Assembly (NCBI RefSeq): GCF_001824475.1
Contig: NZ_MHXN01000028.1
Span: forward strand, 1-64,000
From: Phenylobacterium sp. RIFCSPHIGHO2_01_FULL_69_31
GTDB taxonomy: Bacteria; Pseudomonadota; Alphaproteobacteria; Caulobacterales; Caulobacteraceae
DNA: 64,000 nt
Direction: 5' to 3'
Shown: positions 49,924-58,388 of the stretch, piece after piece
Layout: the number at the start of each line of letters is the position of its first letter
How positions within the stretch are numbered: position 1 is the first letter of the stretch
Notes under the pieces: generated by a model
Told to the model about the DNA's origin: nothing
What the model saw: the letters and a program-made list of their open reading frames with translations, nothing else
Database searches by the model: none
Translations under genes and position numbers: made by a program

Positions 49924-50684
49924 TAGACGCGGCTCCAATTGAAACAGCCAGCGGGCACGCCGGAGCCGCTCACAAGCAAGGCTCCGTGCCGATAGAAGGA
50001 CCAGCGCTGATCGGCCGGAGCGGCGACAACGATCACGCCCATAGATGCGTCGGCCCAGACCAGGCGCGAGTCTGTCGCCGAAAGCGCAGACCAGACCCGG
50101 CCCTCGTTCGTTCCCGGCGCAAACACGACAGTGGTGAAGGGCTGGTCGCGCGGGGGCTTAAGCGACCAGGCCCCGGCTGCTCCGGTAAGGAGCCCCAGCA
50201 GGAGAACAGCAGCCGCGGAGCCGGAAATTCTCGGTCGGCCCGACCGGAAGCCCCGCAGCATCAAGAAGCCGATGACGAGCGGTACGACGCCAAACGCGGT
50301 GAACCAGATGAGGTCCCACATCAGCGGATTAGGACTGTCGAGCTTGATGCGGTGGATGCCAAGCACCCAGTGCGAGGCCACGCTGTCGACGATGTGCCAG
50401 ATACCGAAGCCGACAAGAACTGCGCCGAAGAGCGACCGCCCCCACCCTTGCTGCCCGCTCTTGTGCGCCCGCCAGAGGCCAAACAGCCCGACTGCCGCGA
50501 TGACGTACATGAGCGCGTGGAAGTAGCCGTCCCACAGCACCTGCAGGCGCATGTCGGCCATGCCAGGAACAAGGCTCAACAGATGGTGCCACTGCAGGAT
50601 CTGGTGAAGCAGAATGCCGTCGAAGAAACCACCCAGCGCAAAGCCGAGAACGGCGCCCCAGCGCGTCCAGGGTGATTTGAACAT
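49923..50684 (-). CDS. DUF2243 membrane protein
   Basis: 253 residues, about five helices. The signature GFFDGILLHQILQWHHLLS and WDGYFHALMYVIA, IWHIVDSVASHWVLGIHRI with many conserved His mark DUF2243, which resembles a haem-copper or metal-binding membrane domain. The C-terminal 90 residues form an extra soluble domain. Function is unknown. ATG at 50684 has AGGAGG upstream. Cotranscribed with the DsbA-family gene. Confidence 0.87.
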   Translation of the reverse strand: MFKSPWTRWGAVLGFALGGFFDGILLHQILQWHHLLSLVPGMADMRLQVLWDGYFHALMYVIAAVGLFGLWRAHKSGQQGWGRSLFGAVLVGFGIWHIVDSVASHWVLGIHRIKLDSPNPLMWDLIWFTAFGVVPLVIGFLMLRGFRSGRPRISGSAAAVLLLGLLTGAAGAWSLKPPRDQPFTTVVFAPGTNEGRVWSALSATDSRLVWADASMGVIVVAAPADQRWSFYRHGALLVSGSGVPAGCFNWSRV

Positions 50685-51207
50685 GGCACACCTCCTTGCG
50701 GCTCAACTGTAGGAGGTTGCTGTGGTTCCGCGCCTGGCCGTTGTTCGGCAGGGATAGCGTGGCTGGTGCAGGGGGTATGGGCCGAGCCAATCGAGGGCCA
50801 GTCGCAAGCGCGGCCGCTCTGCGCCGCGTAGCTCGATCGCGAACTGGCTGCCGCAGCGTCACTGGGACCCGCTGCAGACCTTTCGGGGTCCTGCTGAGAC
50901 GGGGGCTGATTGGAGAACGGGACTCTGCTAGCCTGCGCTTACGAGCAGGGGAGCCGCCCTAGCCGGTTGCTGATGTGACTCTGCATCGTCAATCCGCCAG
51001 CCAAAGATTCTGACGGTATCAAAGACGGTATTCACTTCTCTGTGAGTCGAAATGCTCTGCCCGATCAAAGATTTACGGGTCCCGGCAATAATCGAGTGGG
51101 AGTGAATCCCGGCATCTGGTCCCGCGACCGGGAGCGCACGCCGTCGAGGAAGCTGCGGTCGGAGCCATGCCAGGCGCTGACAGCGAGGCAGAACAGGCCA
51201 GAAGACT
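50685..51207. other. Intergenic stretch, no gene recognised
   Basis: About 520 nt without a credible coding frame on either strand. Base composition becomes more AT-rich around 50980-51060. It must hold the promoter of the minus-strand DUF2243 gene near its left end. No repeat, tRNA or terminator was recognised; it may contain decayed element sequence. Confidence 0.5.
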
Positions 51208-51981
51208 TTGTTGAAGGACTTTCCCCCCACCCGCAGGGCGCGACTCAACGGGGTTACCTTCGAGTTCGTTCTGGAAGGAGCCGGGGAGCCGACCCTGGTC
51301 CTTTTGAACGGCGCCGGGGGGCCCGTGGAAGCTTGGTGGCGGATCTTCCCCGATTTGGTCCGGATGTCGCGGATCTTTGCCCACAACCGGCCCGGCGTCG
51401 GGGGCAGCGACCCACCGCGTCAGCCACAGACCTCAGCTGCGGTGATAGCTGACACGCAGGCTCTCCTCCTGCACGCCGGGGTGGGTGGGCCGTTGGTGCT
51501 CGTGGGCCATTCGTTCGGAGCGCTGCATGCCCTGAAGTGGGCGAGCGATGCGCCCGCGCAGGTCATAGGTCTTGTCCTGATCGAAGGCGCCACAGCGGGT
51601 GACATACGCCAGGGCAGCATCGACAAGCCCCGCTGGATGGTACGGGTGGAGCAGGTCCTGGGCCACCTTAGCCGCGTTCACCCACTGTCGGAGACCGCGA
51701 TCGCTGCGGCGATCGCAGACGAAGTGGCCGATATCCGATCCCTGAGGATCCCGGTGGCGGTGATCACGGGCGCCAGGAGCCGAGGCTGGACGACCCCGCG
51801 CGCCTTCCGCGAAGGCCGGGCGGAACGGCAGGCTGGCCTCGCTCAGCTTTCGCCCGACGGCTGGCAGGTTACAGCGGCGCGGAGCGGCCATTTCCCACAA
51901 ATAACCGAGCCGGACCTCGTCACAGACGTCATCCGTCAGGTTCTCGAGCGGGCCGTTCAGATCCGGCCCGTCGCTGGCTGA
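51208..51981 (+). CDS. Alpha/beta hydrolase
   Basis: 257 residues with the hydrolase fold: LVLLNGAGGPVEAWWRIFP (oxyanion region), nucleophile elbow VGHSFGALHA (Ser about 95), an acid after strand 7 (VITGARSRG) and catalytic His in SGHFPQ. Start is taken as TTG at 51208; no ATG or GTG fits, so the start is uncertain. Substrate cannot be read. Last gene before DNA that looks chromosomal. Confidence 0.8.
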   Translation: MLKDFPPTRRARLNGVTFEFVLEGAGEPTLVLLNGAGGPVEAWWRIFPDLVRMSRIFAHNRPGVGGSDPPRQPQTSAAVIADTQALLLHAGVGGPLVLVGHSFGALHALKWASDAPAQVIGLVLIEGATAGDIRQGSIDKPRWMVRVEQVLGHLSRVHPLSETAIAAAIADEVADIRSLRIPVAVITGARSRGWTTPRAFREGRAERQAGLAQLSPDGWQVTAARSGHFPQITEPDLVTDVIRQVLERAVQIRPVAG

Positions 51982-52229
51982 GCCCTACAGTTAGCGAGTC
52001 GCGCGTTCGGCGCCGGGGTGGCCGGTGACCGACACCCCGGAAGCCAGGTGCTCGGAACGTCCCCGACGCGCCGACGCGACCGGCGTGCTCGGCCTTGCAG
52101 AGCCGGAACTTCCCAGGACGTGACGAGTGGGAACAGGTTTCAACTGTCGCCTACTGGCCTGGACTCACGCCGCGTCAGGCCGGGCGACCATCACGCTTCG
52201 CCCGTCGGGCGCTTGCGAAGGATCCGCCG
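51982..52229. other. Possible boundary between accessory and chromosomal DNA
   Basis: A 248-nt gap in which the gene neighbourhood changes from element cargo to typical chromosomal genes. I see no tRNA gene or convincing att repeat. With the left end outside the window, a direct repeat cannot be tested. Confidence 0.35.
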
Positions 52230-53003
52230 ATGTCATTTCCGCTGCCGAACGCCTCCACCGACCTGACCGGCCAGGTGGCGCTGGTCACCGGGGCTTCGTC
52301 CGGTCTGGGCCACCGGTTCGCCCGGGTGCTGGCCAGCCAGGGGGCCAAGGTCGCCATCGCGGCGCGCCGGATCGACAAGCTGGAGGCTCTGGCCGCGGAG
52401 ATCCGCGCCGCGGGCGGGACCGCGCTGCCGATCGAGATGGACGCCACGGACGCGGACCAGCTCGTCGCCGCGGTGGCCAAGGCGGAGGCCGAGCTCGGCA
52501 CGGTCACCATCCTGGTCAACAACGCCGGCATTCCAGACGCCCAGCGGGCGCACAAGATGTCGCTGGAGCTGATCGATCGGGTGCTGGACGTCAACGTCCG
52601 GGCGCCCTTCATCCTGGCGTGCGAGGTCGCCCGCCGGCTGATCGCGGCCGAAAAGCCCGGCCGGATCGTCAACATCGCCTCCGTGGCCGCGTTCAGCTAC
52701 GCCGGCGGCGGCGCGGCGCTCTATTCCGTGAGCAAGGCCGCGGTCGCCCGGTCGGCCGAGGTGCTGGCGGTGGAGTGGTCGCGCTACAACATCAACGTGA
52801 ACGCCATCGCGCCGGGCGCCTTCGCCTCCGAGATGATGGACGGCATGCTGTCCCGGGTCGGCGACATGACCCAGCACTTCCCGCGCAAGCGGCTGGGCGA
52901 TCCGGCCCAGCTCGATTCGACGCTGCTGTACCTGGTCGGCCCGGCGTCCGAGGCCGTCACCGGCACGGTCATCCGCGTCGATGACGGGCAGGGCGGGCGC
53001 TGA
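52230..53003 (+). CDS. SDR-family oxidoreductase
   Basis: 257 residues of the classical SDR family: cofactor loop VTGASSGLGHR, NNAG motif LVNNAGIPDA, catalytic Ser in VNIASVAAF, and YSVSK (Tyr, Lys). AARRIDK after strand 2 suggests NADP(H) preference. ATG at 52230. It converges with msrA, with 2 nt between the stops. Substrate not assignable. Confidence 0.9.
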   Translation: MSFPLPNASTDLTGQVALVTGASSGLGHRFARVLASQGAKVAIAARRIDKLEALAAEIRAAGGTALPIEMDATDADQLVAAVAKAEAELGTVTILVNNAGIPDAQRAHKMSLELIDRVLDVNVRAPFILACEVARRLIAAEKPGRIVNIASVAAFSYAGGGAALYSVSKAAVARSAEVLAVEWSRYNINVNAIAPGAFASEMMDGMLSRVGDMTQHFPRKRLGDPAQLDSTLLYLVGPASEAVTGTVIRVDDGQGGR

Positions 53004-53005
53004 GC

Positions 53006-53518
53006 CTAGGCGGTCGCCCGGACCGGCAGTTTCCAGTTCGGGCGGATGAAGTGGCAAGTGTAGCCGTTGGGGATCCGCTCCAGATAGTCCTGGTGCTCGG
53101 GTTCGGCTTCCCAGAACGGGCCGGCGGCGGTCACTTCGGTCACCACCTTGCCGGGCCAGAGGCCGGAGGCGTCCACGTCGGCGATGGTGTCGAGCGCGAC
53201 CCGCTTCTGCTCCTCGCTGGTGTAGAAGATCGCCGAGCGGTAGCTCGTGCCGAGATCGTTGCCCTGGCGGTTCAGGGTCGTCGGATCGTGGATCTGGAAG
53301 AAGAACTCCAGCAGCTGCCGGAACGAGATCACCGCGGGATCGAAGACGATCTCGATGGCCTCGGCGTGGGTCCCGTGATTGCGGTAGGTGGCGTTCGGCA
53401 CGTCGCCGCCGGAATAGCCGACCCGGGTGGCGATCACGCCCGGATATCGCCGCAGCAGGTCCTGCACGCCCCAGAAGCAGCCCCCGGCCAGGATGGCGGT
53501 TTCGGTCTTGGCGGTCAT
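53006..53518 (-). CDS. msrA: Peptide-methionine (S)-S-oxide reductase MsrA
   Basis: 170 residues with the catalytic Cys14 in [33 protein letters not shown], and [15 protein letters not shown]. It reduces methionine-S-sulfoxide and repairs oxidised proteins. Cytoplasmic. The C-terminal Cys in NGYTCHF may act in resolution. ATG at 53518. Confidence 0.95.
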   Translation of the reverse strand: MTAKTETAILAGGCFWGVQDLLRRYPGVIATRVGYSGGDVPNATYRNHGTHAEAIEIVFDPAVISFRQLLEFFFQIHDPTTLNRQGNDLGTSYRSAIFYTSEEQKRVALDTIADVDASGLWPGKVVTEVTAAGPFWEAEPEHQDYLERIPNGYTCHFIRPNWKLPVRATA

Positions 53519-53568
53519 GGCGGAATCCTCTGCGGCGGGTGTGGCCGGAAGATAGGGATCGGCCGGGT

Positions 53569-53949
53569 CTATTTGTAGAAGCTTTCGGGCGCCGCAGCGC
53601 CATTCTCGGCGAGGCGCTGGATCAGGGCCTCATAGAGGACGGCGTCGTCCCGCGCCGCATCGGGCTCCAGATTGAGGTCGGCGGCCAACTCCGCGCGCTC
53701 CTCCGGCGAACTGTCGAGGTGCAGCAGCTCCAGCAGGCCGTCCAGGGACCGCCGCCAGTCGTCGCCCTGCCCCTCGCGTTCGGCCCGGGCGCTGAGGACC
53801 AAGGCCACGTCGGACGGGGGCGCCATGGCGGTGCGCTCGCGCGGCGGAGGCTGGTGACCCCCGCCCTCGGCGGCTTTGGCCCAGTCGCGGGGGGCAAGCC
53901 CGTTGTCGCCGTGGAAGATACGCTCGACGATCCGGTGCATCAGGCTCAT
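53569..53949 (-). CDS. DUF3597-like protein
   Basis: 126 residues: the N-terminus [14 protein letters not shown] and the C-terminal domain [30 protein letters not shown], ending [10 protein letters not shown], match DUF3597 (a small helical domain of unknown function). The middle is low in complexity. ATG at 53949 has GAGAG upstream; an ATG at 53976 is possible. Upstream of msrA on the same strand, 50 nt away. Confidence 0.78.
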   Translation of the reverse strand: MSLMHRIVERIFHGDNGLAPRDWAKAAEGGGHQPPPRERTAMAPPSDVALVLSARAEREGQGDDWRRSLDGLLELLHLDSSPEERAELAADLNLEPDAARDDAVLYEALIQRLAENGAAAPESFYK

Positions 53950-54014
53950 GGGGCTCTCTCGCTGGTCGCGGAACACCCGCGCGTTTCGCCCGGTTCCACC
54001 GCCTGCGCCTTGGC

Positions 54015-54590
54015 ATGGATCAACGGACCCGGCATTCAGGGGCCATGGTCCGTGGCAAACACGTCGTCTATTTCGCCCTGCAGCCCCCGCCCGAGGCGGC
54101 CGCCGAGGCGCTCGCGCGGTGGGAGAGCGTGCGAGCGAGACGCCGCCTGTCCGCCAAGCCCGTGCCCGCGGCGCGCCTGCACGTCTCGCTCAACCCCATC
54201 GGCGAGTTCAAGCGGCCGCCGACGCCGGTCTTCGAGAAGGCGCTGGAGGCTGTCGCGGCCGTGGAGGCGCGGCCGTTCGCGGTGGCGTTCAACCGGCTCG
54301 TGACCTGGCCGTCGGGCGACCCGCCGCCGCTCGTGCTGTCGGGCGACGAGGGGGTCATTGGCGTGAACGCGCTGTACTCGACGATCCAGCGGGCGCTGCG
54401 CCGGCGCGACATGGCTCCGCGCCGCGAGGTGGAGATCGTCCCGCACATGACGCTGGCCTACGACCGGGCCGAAGTCCCCGAGACCATCGTCGAGCCCGTG
54501 ACCTGGACCGTCACCGACTTCGTCCTGATCCACGCCGTCCACGGCGAAGGGCGTTACGACGTGGTGGGGCGCATCCCGCTCAACGGATGA
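54015..54590 (+). CDS. thpR: RNA 2',3'-cyclic phosphodiesterase (ThpR, 2H family)
   Basis: 191 residues with the two HxT/S motifs of the 2H phosphoesterase family: RLHVSLNPIG and VPHMTLAYD. VYFALQPP at the start is also typical. It opens 2',3'-cyclic phosphate ends on RNA and can ligate tRNA halves in vitro. ATG at 54015; an ATG at 54045 is also possible. Its 3' end overlaps the convergent DUF2164 gene by 11 nt. Confidence 0.88.
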   Translation: MDQRTRHSGAMVRGKHVVYFALQPPPEAAAEALARWESVRARRRLSAKPVPAARLHVSLNPIGEFKRPPTPVFEKALEAVAAVEARPFAVAFNRLVTWPSGDPPPLVLSGDEGVIGVNALYSTIQRALRRRDMAPRREVEIVPHMTLAYDRAEVPETIVEPVTWTVTDFVLIHAVHGEGRYDVVGRIPLNG

Positions 54591-54834
54591 GCTTCACCGG
54601 CTTTTCGAGCTGGGAGATCAGGTCGGCCATCTCGTCCAGCTTCTTGCCCAGCAGGGCCTGGGCGTCGGCCAGCCCCTGGTTGTAGAAGTGCGGCCCGAGG
54701 TGCTCGGTGATGAAGTCGGTGAGGAACACCGCGTCGAATCCCGCCACCTCCAGGTCGAGTTCGTCCTTCAGATAGCGGCTGAGCGCCTTGGCGATCTGGT
54801 CGCGAGTGTCTTTGGGCAGCTCGATCTTGGACAT
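54580..54834 (-). CDS. DUF2164 family protein
   Basis: 84 residues covering a full DUF2164 domain: MSKIELPKDTRDQIAKALSRYL, ELDLEVAGFDAVFLTDFI and GPHFYNQGLADAQALL. Small, cytoplasmic, function unknown. ATG at 54834; an earlier ATG at 54846 would overlap the divergent ArsC-family gene's region. Convergent with thpR. Confidence 0.88.
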   Translation of the reverse strand: MSKIELPKDTRDQIAKALSRYLKDELDLEVAGFDAVFLTDFITEHLGPHFYNQGLADAQALLGKKLDEMADLISQLEKPVKLIR

Positions 54835-54847
54835 GCTGGAGACCACG

Positions 54848-55195
54848 ATGGCCGCGACGCTCTATGGCATCAAGAACTGCGACACGATGAAGAAGGCCTG
54901 GACCTTCCTCGACCAGGCCGGCGTCGCCTACGACTTCCACGACTACAAGAAGGACGGGATCGACCGGGCGACGCTGGAAGGATGGGTGCGCCAGCTGGGC
55001 TGGGAGGTGCTGCTCAACCGCGCCGGCACGACCTTCAGGAAGCTGCCCGAGGCGGATCGCCAGGACATCGACGCAGCGAAGGCGATCGCGCTGATGCTGG
55101 CCCAGCCCTCGATGATCAAGCGGCCCGTGCTGGCCCACGGCGGCAAGCTGTACGTGGGCTTCAGGCCCGAGACCTACGCCCAGCTCAGCGACTGA
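54848..55195 (+). CDS. ArsC/Spx-family reductase (YffB-like)
   Basis: 115 residues: LYGIKNCDTMKKAWTFLDQ at the start, VAYDFHDYKKDGID and IKRPVLAHGGKLYVGF, the ArsC/Spx/YffB pattern. Cys11 is the only conserved Cys (CDTM in place of CxxC), as in YffB. It is related to arsenate reductase but probably uses glutathione on another substrate. ATG at 54848. Divergent from DUF2164, with 13 nt between the starts. Confidence 0.88.
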   Translation: MAATLYGIKNCDTMKKAWTFLDQAGVAYDFHDYKKDGIDRATLEGWVRQLGWEVLLNRAGTTFRKLPEADRQDIDAAKAIALMLAQPSMIKRPVLAHGGKLYVGFRPETYAQLSD

Positions 55196-55367
55196 CGCCG
55201 CCGAAAAGCCGCCATCAAGCGGGGCCATGAAGGGCAGGGGTCCGGTCCGCCCACCGGAATCATGGATAAGGTTTCATCCTCACGTTTGCATCTGCTGGCC
55301 CGCGCCCAGGTCTCTCACCTTCAGAGACGGGCCGCTGCGCCCGCCGACCTGGAGAGGAGAACAACGA

Positions 55368-55748
55368 ATGGAAATCCTGATCCCCCTGGGGTTCTTCGCG
55401 ATGATCGCCGCGCTGGTCATCGCGCCCCGCTACTTCAAGAGCCAGGAGCGCCAGAAGGTGGCGGAAACCCTGCGTATCGCCATCGAGAAGGGCCAGCCCC
55501 TGCCGCCGGAAGTGATCGACGCCATGTCGAGCAACGTCCGCAGCCCCGGCCTGACGCCGTCGCCCCAGCGTGACCTGCGCACCGGGATCATCTGGCTGGG
55601 CGTCGGTGTCGGTTTCGCGGCCCTGGGCGCGGTGATCAGCTTCGAGGAGCCGGACGCCCTGTTCCCGTGCCTGGGCCTGGCGACCTTCCCGACCTTCATC
55701 GGCCTAGCCTTCATCGCCCTCGGCTTGCTGAACAAGAGCAAGTCTTAA
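55368..55748 (+). CDS. DUF6249 membrane protein
   Basis: 126 residues with an N-terminal helix (MEILIPLGFFAMIAALVIAPRYF), the segment RQKVAETLRIAIEKGQPLPPEVI and two C-terminal helices (about 70-90 and 100-120). The pattern matches DUF6249, which usually precedes a sigma factor gene. ATG at 55368 with a strong GGAGAGGAGA; the frame is open from 55227. First gene of an operon with the sigma factor 19 nt downstream. Confidence 0.83.
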   Translation: MEILIPLGFFAMIAALVIAPRYFKSQERQKVAETLRIAIEKGQPLPPEVIDAMSSNVRSPGLTPSPQRDLRTGIIWLGVGVGFAALGAVISFEEPDALFPCLGLATFPTFIGLAFIALGLLNKSKS

Positions 55749-55767
55749 GGCGCGCCGACGGGGGATC

Positions 55768-56361
55768 ATGCCCATGCCGGGCGCCAGACAATCGAGCTTC
55801 GCCAGCCTTCACGACGTGGAACTCTGTTCCTACGCCGCGGCGGGCGAGCGGCGCGCCTTCGGAGAGCTGGTGCGTCGTCACGGCTCCAGCGTACGCCATC
55901 TGCTGCGCCGGATGGGCGCCCAGGCGGCGCTGTCCGACGACGTGGCCCAGGACGCCTTCCTCGCGGCGTTCGAGCGGATCGCCGAGTTCCGCGGCGAAGG
56001 GACATTCGCGGGGTGGGTGAAGAAGATCGCGGCCAGGCTCTACCTGCGCCGCCTGCAGCGGGAAAAGCGCCTGAGCGCCCTCGCGGCCGAGGATGGCTCG
56101 ATCGAGGAGATCGATACGGGGGCCGGGGACGCCGACCACCGCATCGACCTGGACGAGGCCTTGAAGGGCCTCTCGCCGGCCGAGCGGCTGTGCGTGTCCA
56201 TGTGCTACGGCGCCGGCCTGTCCCATGGCGAGGCGGCGGACGCCTTGAATCTGCCGCTCGGAACGGTCAAGTCCCATGTCAAACGTGGTTTGGAAAAGCT
56301 CAGAGCGCGACTGGCGCCGGCCGACCGCGCGGTTCTGGAAGGGAGGCAGGGCAATGGCTGA
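55768..56361 (+). CDS. ECF-type RNA polymerase sigma factor
   Basis: 197 residues: sigma region 2 (about 15-90; FGELVRRHGSSVRHLLRRMG, AQDAFLAAFERIAEFRGEGTFAGWVKKIA) and region 4 (about 125-180; LSPAERLCVSMCYGAGLSHGEAADAL and GTVKSHVKRGLEKLR). It directs transcription of an unknown stress or envelope regulon. Its 3' end overlaps the next gene by 8 nt, the usual place for an anti-sigma factor. Confidence 0.9.
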   Translation: MPMPGARQSSFASLHDVELCSYAAAGERRAFGELVRRHGSSVRHLLRRMGAQAALSDDVAQDAFLAAFERIAEFRGEGTFAGWVKKIAARLYLRRLQREKRLSALAAEDGSIEEIDTGAGDADHRIDLDEALKGLSPAERLCVSMCYGAGLSHGEAADALNLPLGTVKSHVKRGLEKLRARLAPADRAVLEGRQGNG

Positions 56362-56728
56362 GCTCGACTTCGAACGCCGCCTCGAGCGCCTGTTCGCCGA
56401 TGCGCCCGAACTGCCCGACGCCCAGGCGTTTACCCAGCGCATCGAACAGAGGCTCAATCGCGGCTGGACCGCGCGGCGCTGGCTGCTGGGCGCCTCCGGT
56501 ATGGCCGGCGGCGTCATCGGCGGCAGCCAGCTCGTGATGTCGAACGTCTTCCAGCAGGTGGAATCGGCGGAGCAGTCGGCGCGCGTCATCAGCCAGGGCC
56601 TTGCGCGCGTCACCCCGACCTCCGACATGGTGTCTGCCCTGTCGGGCGGCTATGGACTGTGGATCGCCGTCGGCGTGGCGGTTCTGACCATGGGTTTCGC
56701 CGTCGCGCGGGTGTTCGAGGAGCTCTGA
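56354..56728 (+). CDS. Small membrane protein, candidate anti-sigma partner
   Basis: 124 residues. A cytoplasmic N-terminus (DFERRLERLFADAPELPDAQAFTQRIEQRLNRGW) is followed by a weak membrane segment (about 45-62) and a strong one (about 100-120). The size, position and 8-nt overlap with the sigma gene suggest control of the sigma factor, but there is no zinc-binding anti-sigma motif. Function otherwise unknown. panB begins 5 nt downstream. Confidence 0.7.
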   Translation: MAELDFERRLERLFADAPELPDAQAFTQRIEQRLNRGWTARRWLLGASGMAGGVIGGSQLVMSNVFQQVESAEQSARVISQGLARVTPTSDMVSALSGGYGLWIAVGVAVLTMGFAVARVFEEL

Positions 56729-56733
56729 GCTAA

Positions 56734-57561
56734 GTGTCCAGTCAACGCCAGGAGACCGTCCGACGCCTGACCGCGCCGGATATCGCCGCTCGCAAGGGCG
56801 CGGTCCCGATCGTCTGCCTCACCGCCTATACCGCCCCGGTGGCCGAGATCCTGGACGACCACTGCGACCTGCTCCTGGTGGGCGACAGCGTCGGGATGGT
56901 GGTTCACGGCCTGCCCAATACCGTGGGCGTCACCCTGGACATGATGATCCTGCACGGCCAGGCGGTCATGCGCGGCTCGCGGAAGGCCATGGTGGTCGTC
57001 GACCTGCCGTTCGGCTCGTACGAGGGCTCGCCCGAGGTCGCCTACGCCAATGCGGCGCGGGTGATGAAGGAGACCGGCTGCAACGCCGTGAAGGTTGAGG
57101 CGGGTCCCGCGGTGGCCGAGAACATCGACTATCTGGTCAAGCGCGGCATCCCCGTCATGGGCCATGTGGGCCTGCGCCCTCAGGCCGTGATGGTCGACGG
57201 GGGTTTCCGCGCCAAGGGCAAGACGAACCACGAGCGCGCCCGCATCCTGGAGGATGCGCGCGCCGCCGCCGAGGCGGGTGCCTTCGCCGTGGTGGTCGAA
57301 GGGGTGGCCGAAGGTCTGGCCCGCGAGATCACCGGCGCCATCGACGTGCCCACGATCGGGATCGGCGCCTCGGCCGGGTGCGACGGACAGATCCTGGTGA
57401 CCGACGATATGCTAGGCCTGTTCGACTGGACGCCCAAGTTCGTCCGCCGCTATGGCGACCTTCGTGGCGAAATCACCAAGGCTGTCGCGGGCTATGCCGA
57501 CGATGTCCGCCAGCGCCGCTTTCCGGGGCCCGCGGAGATCTACTTCGCCAAGGCCGGATAA
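56734..57561 (+). CDS. panB: 3-methyl-2-oxobutanoate hydroxymethyltransferase PanB
   Basis: 275 residues of the PanB TIM barrel: [54 protein letters not shown], and [24 protein letters not shown]. It makes ketopantoate from alpha-ketoisovalerate and methylene-THF, the first step to pantothenate and CoA. GTG at 56734. It lies directly after the sigma-factor pair on the same strand, so it may be read through from it. Confidence 0.96.
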   Translation: MSSQRQETVRRLTAPDIAARKGAVPIVCLTAYTAPVAEILDDHCDLLLVGDSVGMVVHGLPNTVGVTLDMMILHGQAVMRGSRKAMVVVDLPFGSYEGSPEVAYANAARVMKETGCNAVKVEAGPAVAENIDYLVKRGIPVMGHVGLRPQAVMVDGGFRAKGKTNHERARILEDARAAAEAGAFAVVVEGVAEGLAREITGAIDVPTIGIGASAGCDGQILVTDDMLGLFDWTPKFVRRYGDLRGEITKAVAGYADDVRQRRFPGPAEIYFAKAG

Positions 57562-57582
57562 CCGCCTGGCCGCCGCACGCCG

Positions 57583-58179
57583 CTAGAACGACCACGCGCA
57601 GCCGACGCCGGCGCGCGTGTTCCCGCTGTCGCCCATGGGATCGACGTCGCCCGTGGCGCGGACGCGGCAGCCGTTCTTCGGCTTGCGCACCAGGTACGGC
57701 TCCGGATTTTCTACATAGCGGCCGCCTGGGTCGAGATTCAGCCGCCCGGCGCCGCGTTCGCTCCCGGCCCAGCGGCGCGTCTCGCAGCGCTCCCGCTCTT
57801 CGGCGGTCAGCCGGGCCGGGTGGGCGCAACCGGCCAAGCCGCGGAGCGTCCGCATCCCATCGGAGCCTGGCGCGTCAGACGGGACACCCGCGACCGGCGG
57901 CCCCGGCGCGATGGAGAGGGGCGCCAGGTCGGGCTGCGCGCGCGAAGAGGGCCGCCCGTCGCGGCGCACGGATAGCGGTCGGTCGGGCTCGGCTCGGTCC
58001 CTTCGAAACCGCTCCATCGGGACGAGCGAAACCTGAAGAGCCCGTCCCTCGACGGGCGCGGGCGGTTGCGAGAGGTGGCGCAGGAGGAGGATGGCGAGCG
58101 CGCCGTGCAGCAGGGCCGAGGCCAGCAGGACCGCCAGGCGCCCGTCCGCACGGCGAAACCCCGAGCCTTTCCCCGACAT
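57583..58179 (-). CDS. Unassigned single-span membrane protein
   Basis: 198 residues: one N-terminal helix (LAVLLASALLHGALAILLL), then a Pro/Arg-rich linker and a C-terminal part with four Cys (GLAGCAHP, ERERCETRR, KNGCRVRATG, GVGCAWSF) spaced for two disulfides in the periplasm. The layout loosely recalls TonB-type proteins, but no TonB motif is visible. ATG at 58179 has GGGGGAG upstream. It converges with panB and is divergent from the TPR-bamB-der operon. Confidence 0.65.
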   Translation of the reverse strand: MSGKGSGFRRADGRLAVLLASALLHGALAILLLRHLSQPPAPVEGRALQVSLVPMERFRRDRAEPDRPLSVRRDGRPSSRAQPDLAPLSIAPGPPVAGVPSDAPGSDGMRTLRGLAGCAHPARLTAEERERCETRRWAGSERGAGRLNLDPGGRYVENPEPYLVRKPKNGCRVRATGDVDPMGDSGNTRAGVGCAWSF

Positions 58180-58316
58180 CCGCGCTTCTCCCCCGACCTC
58201 TCGACTCCGCTCCAGGTTGCAGGCTGAAGTGTGGCTGCGGCATGGGCGTATCGTGGCGGGATCCACCCGGCTTGCCGCCGTTGCGGCATCCATCGCGTGC
58301 GCCGGTCATCCCTCAC

Positions 58317-58343
58317 TTGAGGCGCAGGGCCGCGCGCTATAGG
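58317..58343 (+). promoter_or_regulatory. Caulobacter-type sigma-73 promoter of the TPR-bamB-der operon
   Basis: TTGAGGC (58317-58323), 12 nt, then GCTATAGG (58336-58343), fitting the housekeeping pattern TTGACGS-N10-14-GCTANAWC described in Caulobacter. It is 46 nt before the TPR gene start. Confidence 0.6.
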
Positions 58344-58388
58344 TTCCGCCCCTCGTTTTAGCGACACCGCGGCCGGAGCCCCCCTGAA

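Noticed and set aside
50156-50164. A fourth CTTAAG box
   Set aside because: Only one half-site is present and it lies inside the DUF2243 coding sequence.
55256-55285. A GGAAT...CGTT general-stress (EcfG-type) promoter upstream of the DUF6249 operon
   Set aside because: The spacing between the two boxes is about 22 nt, well outside the 16-17 nt needed.
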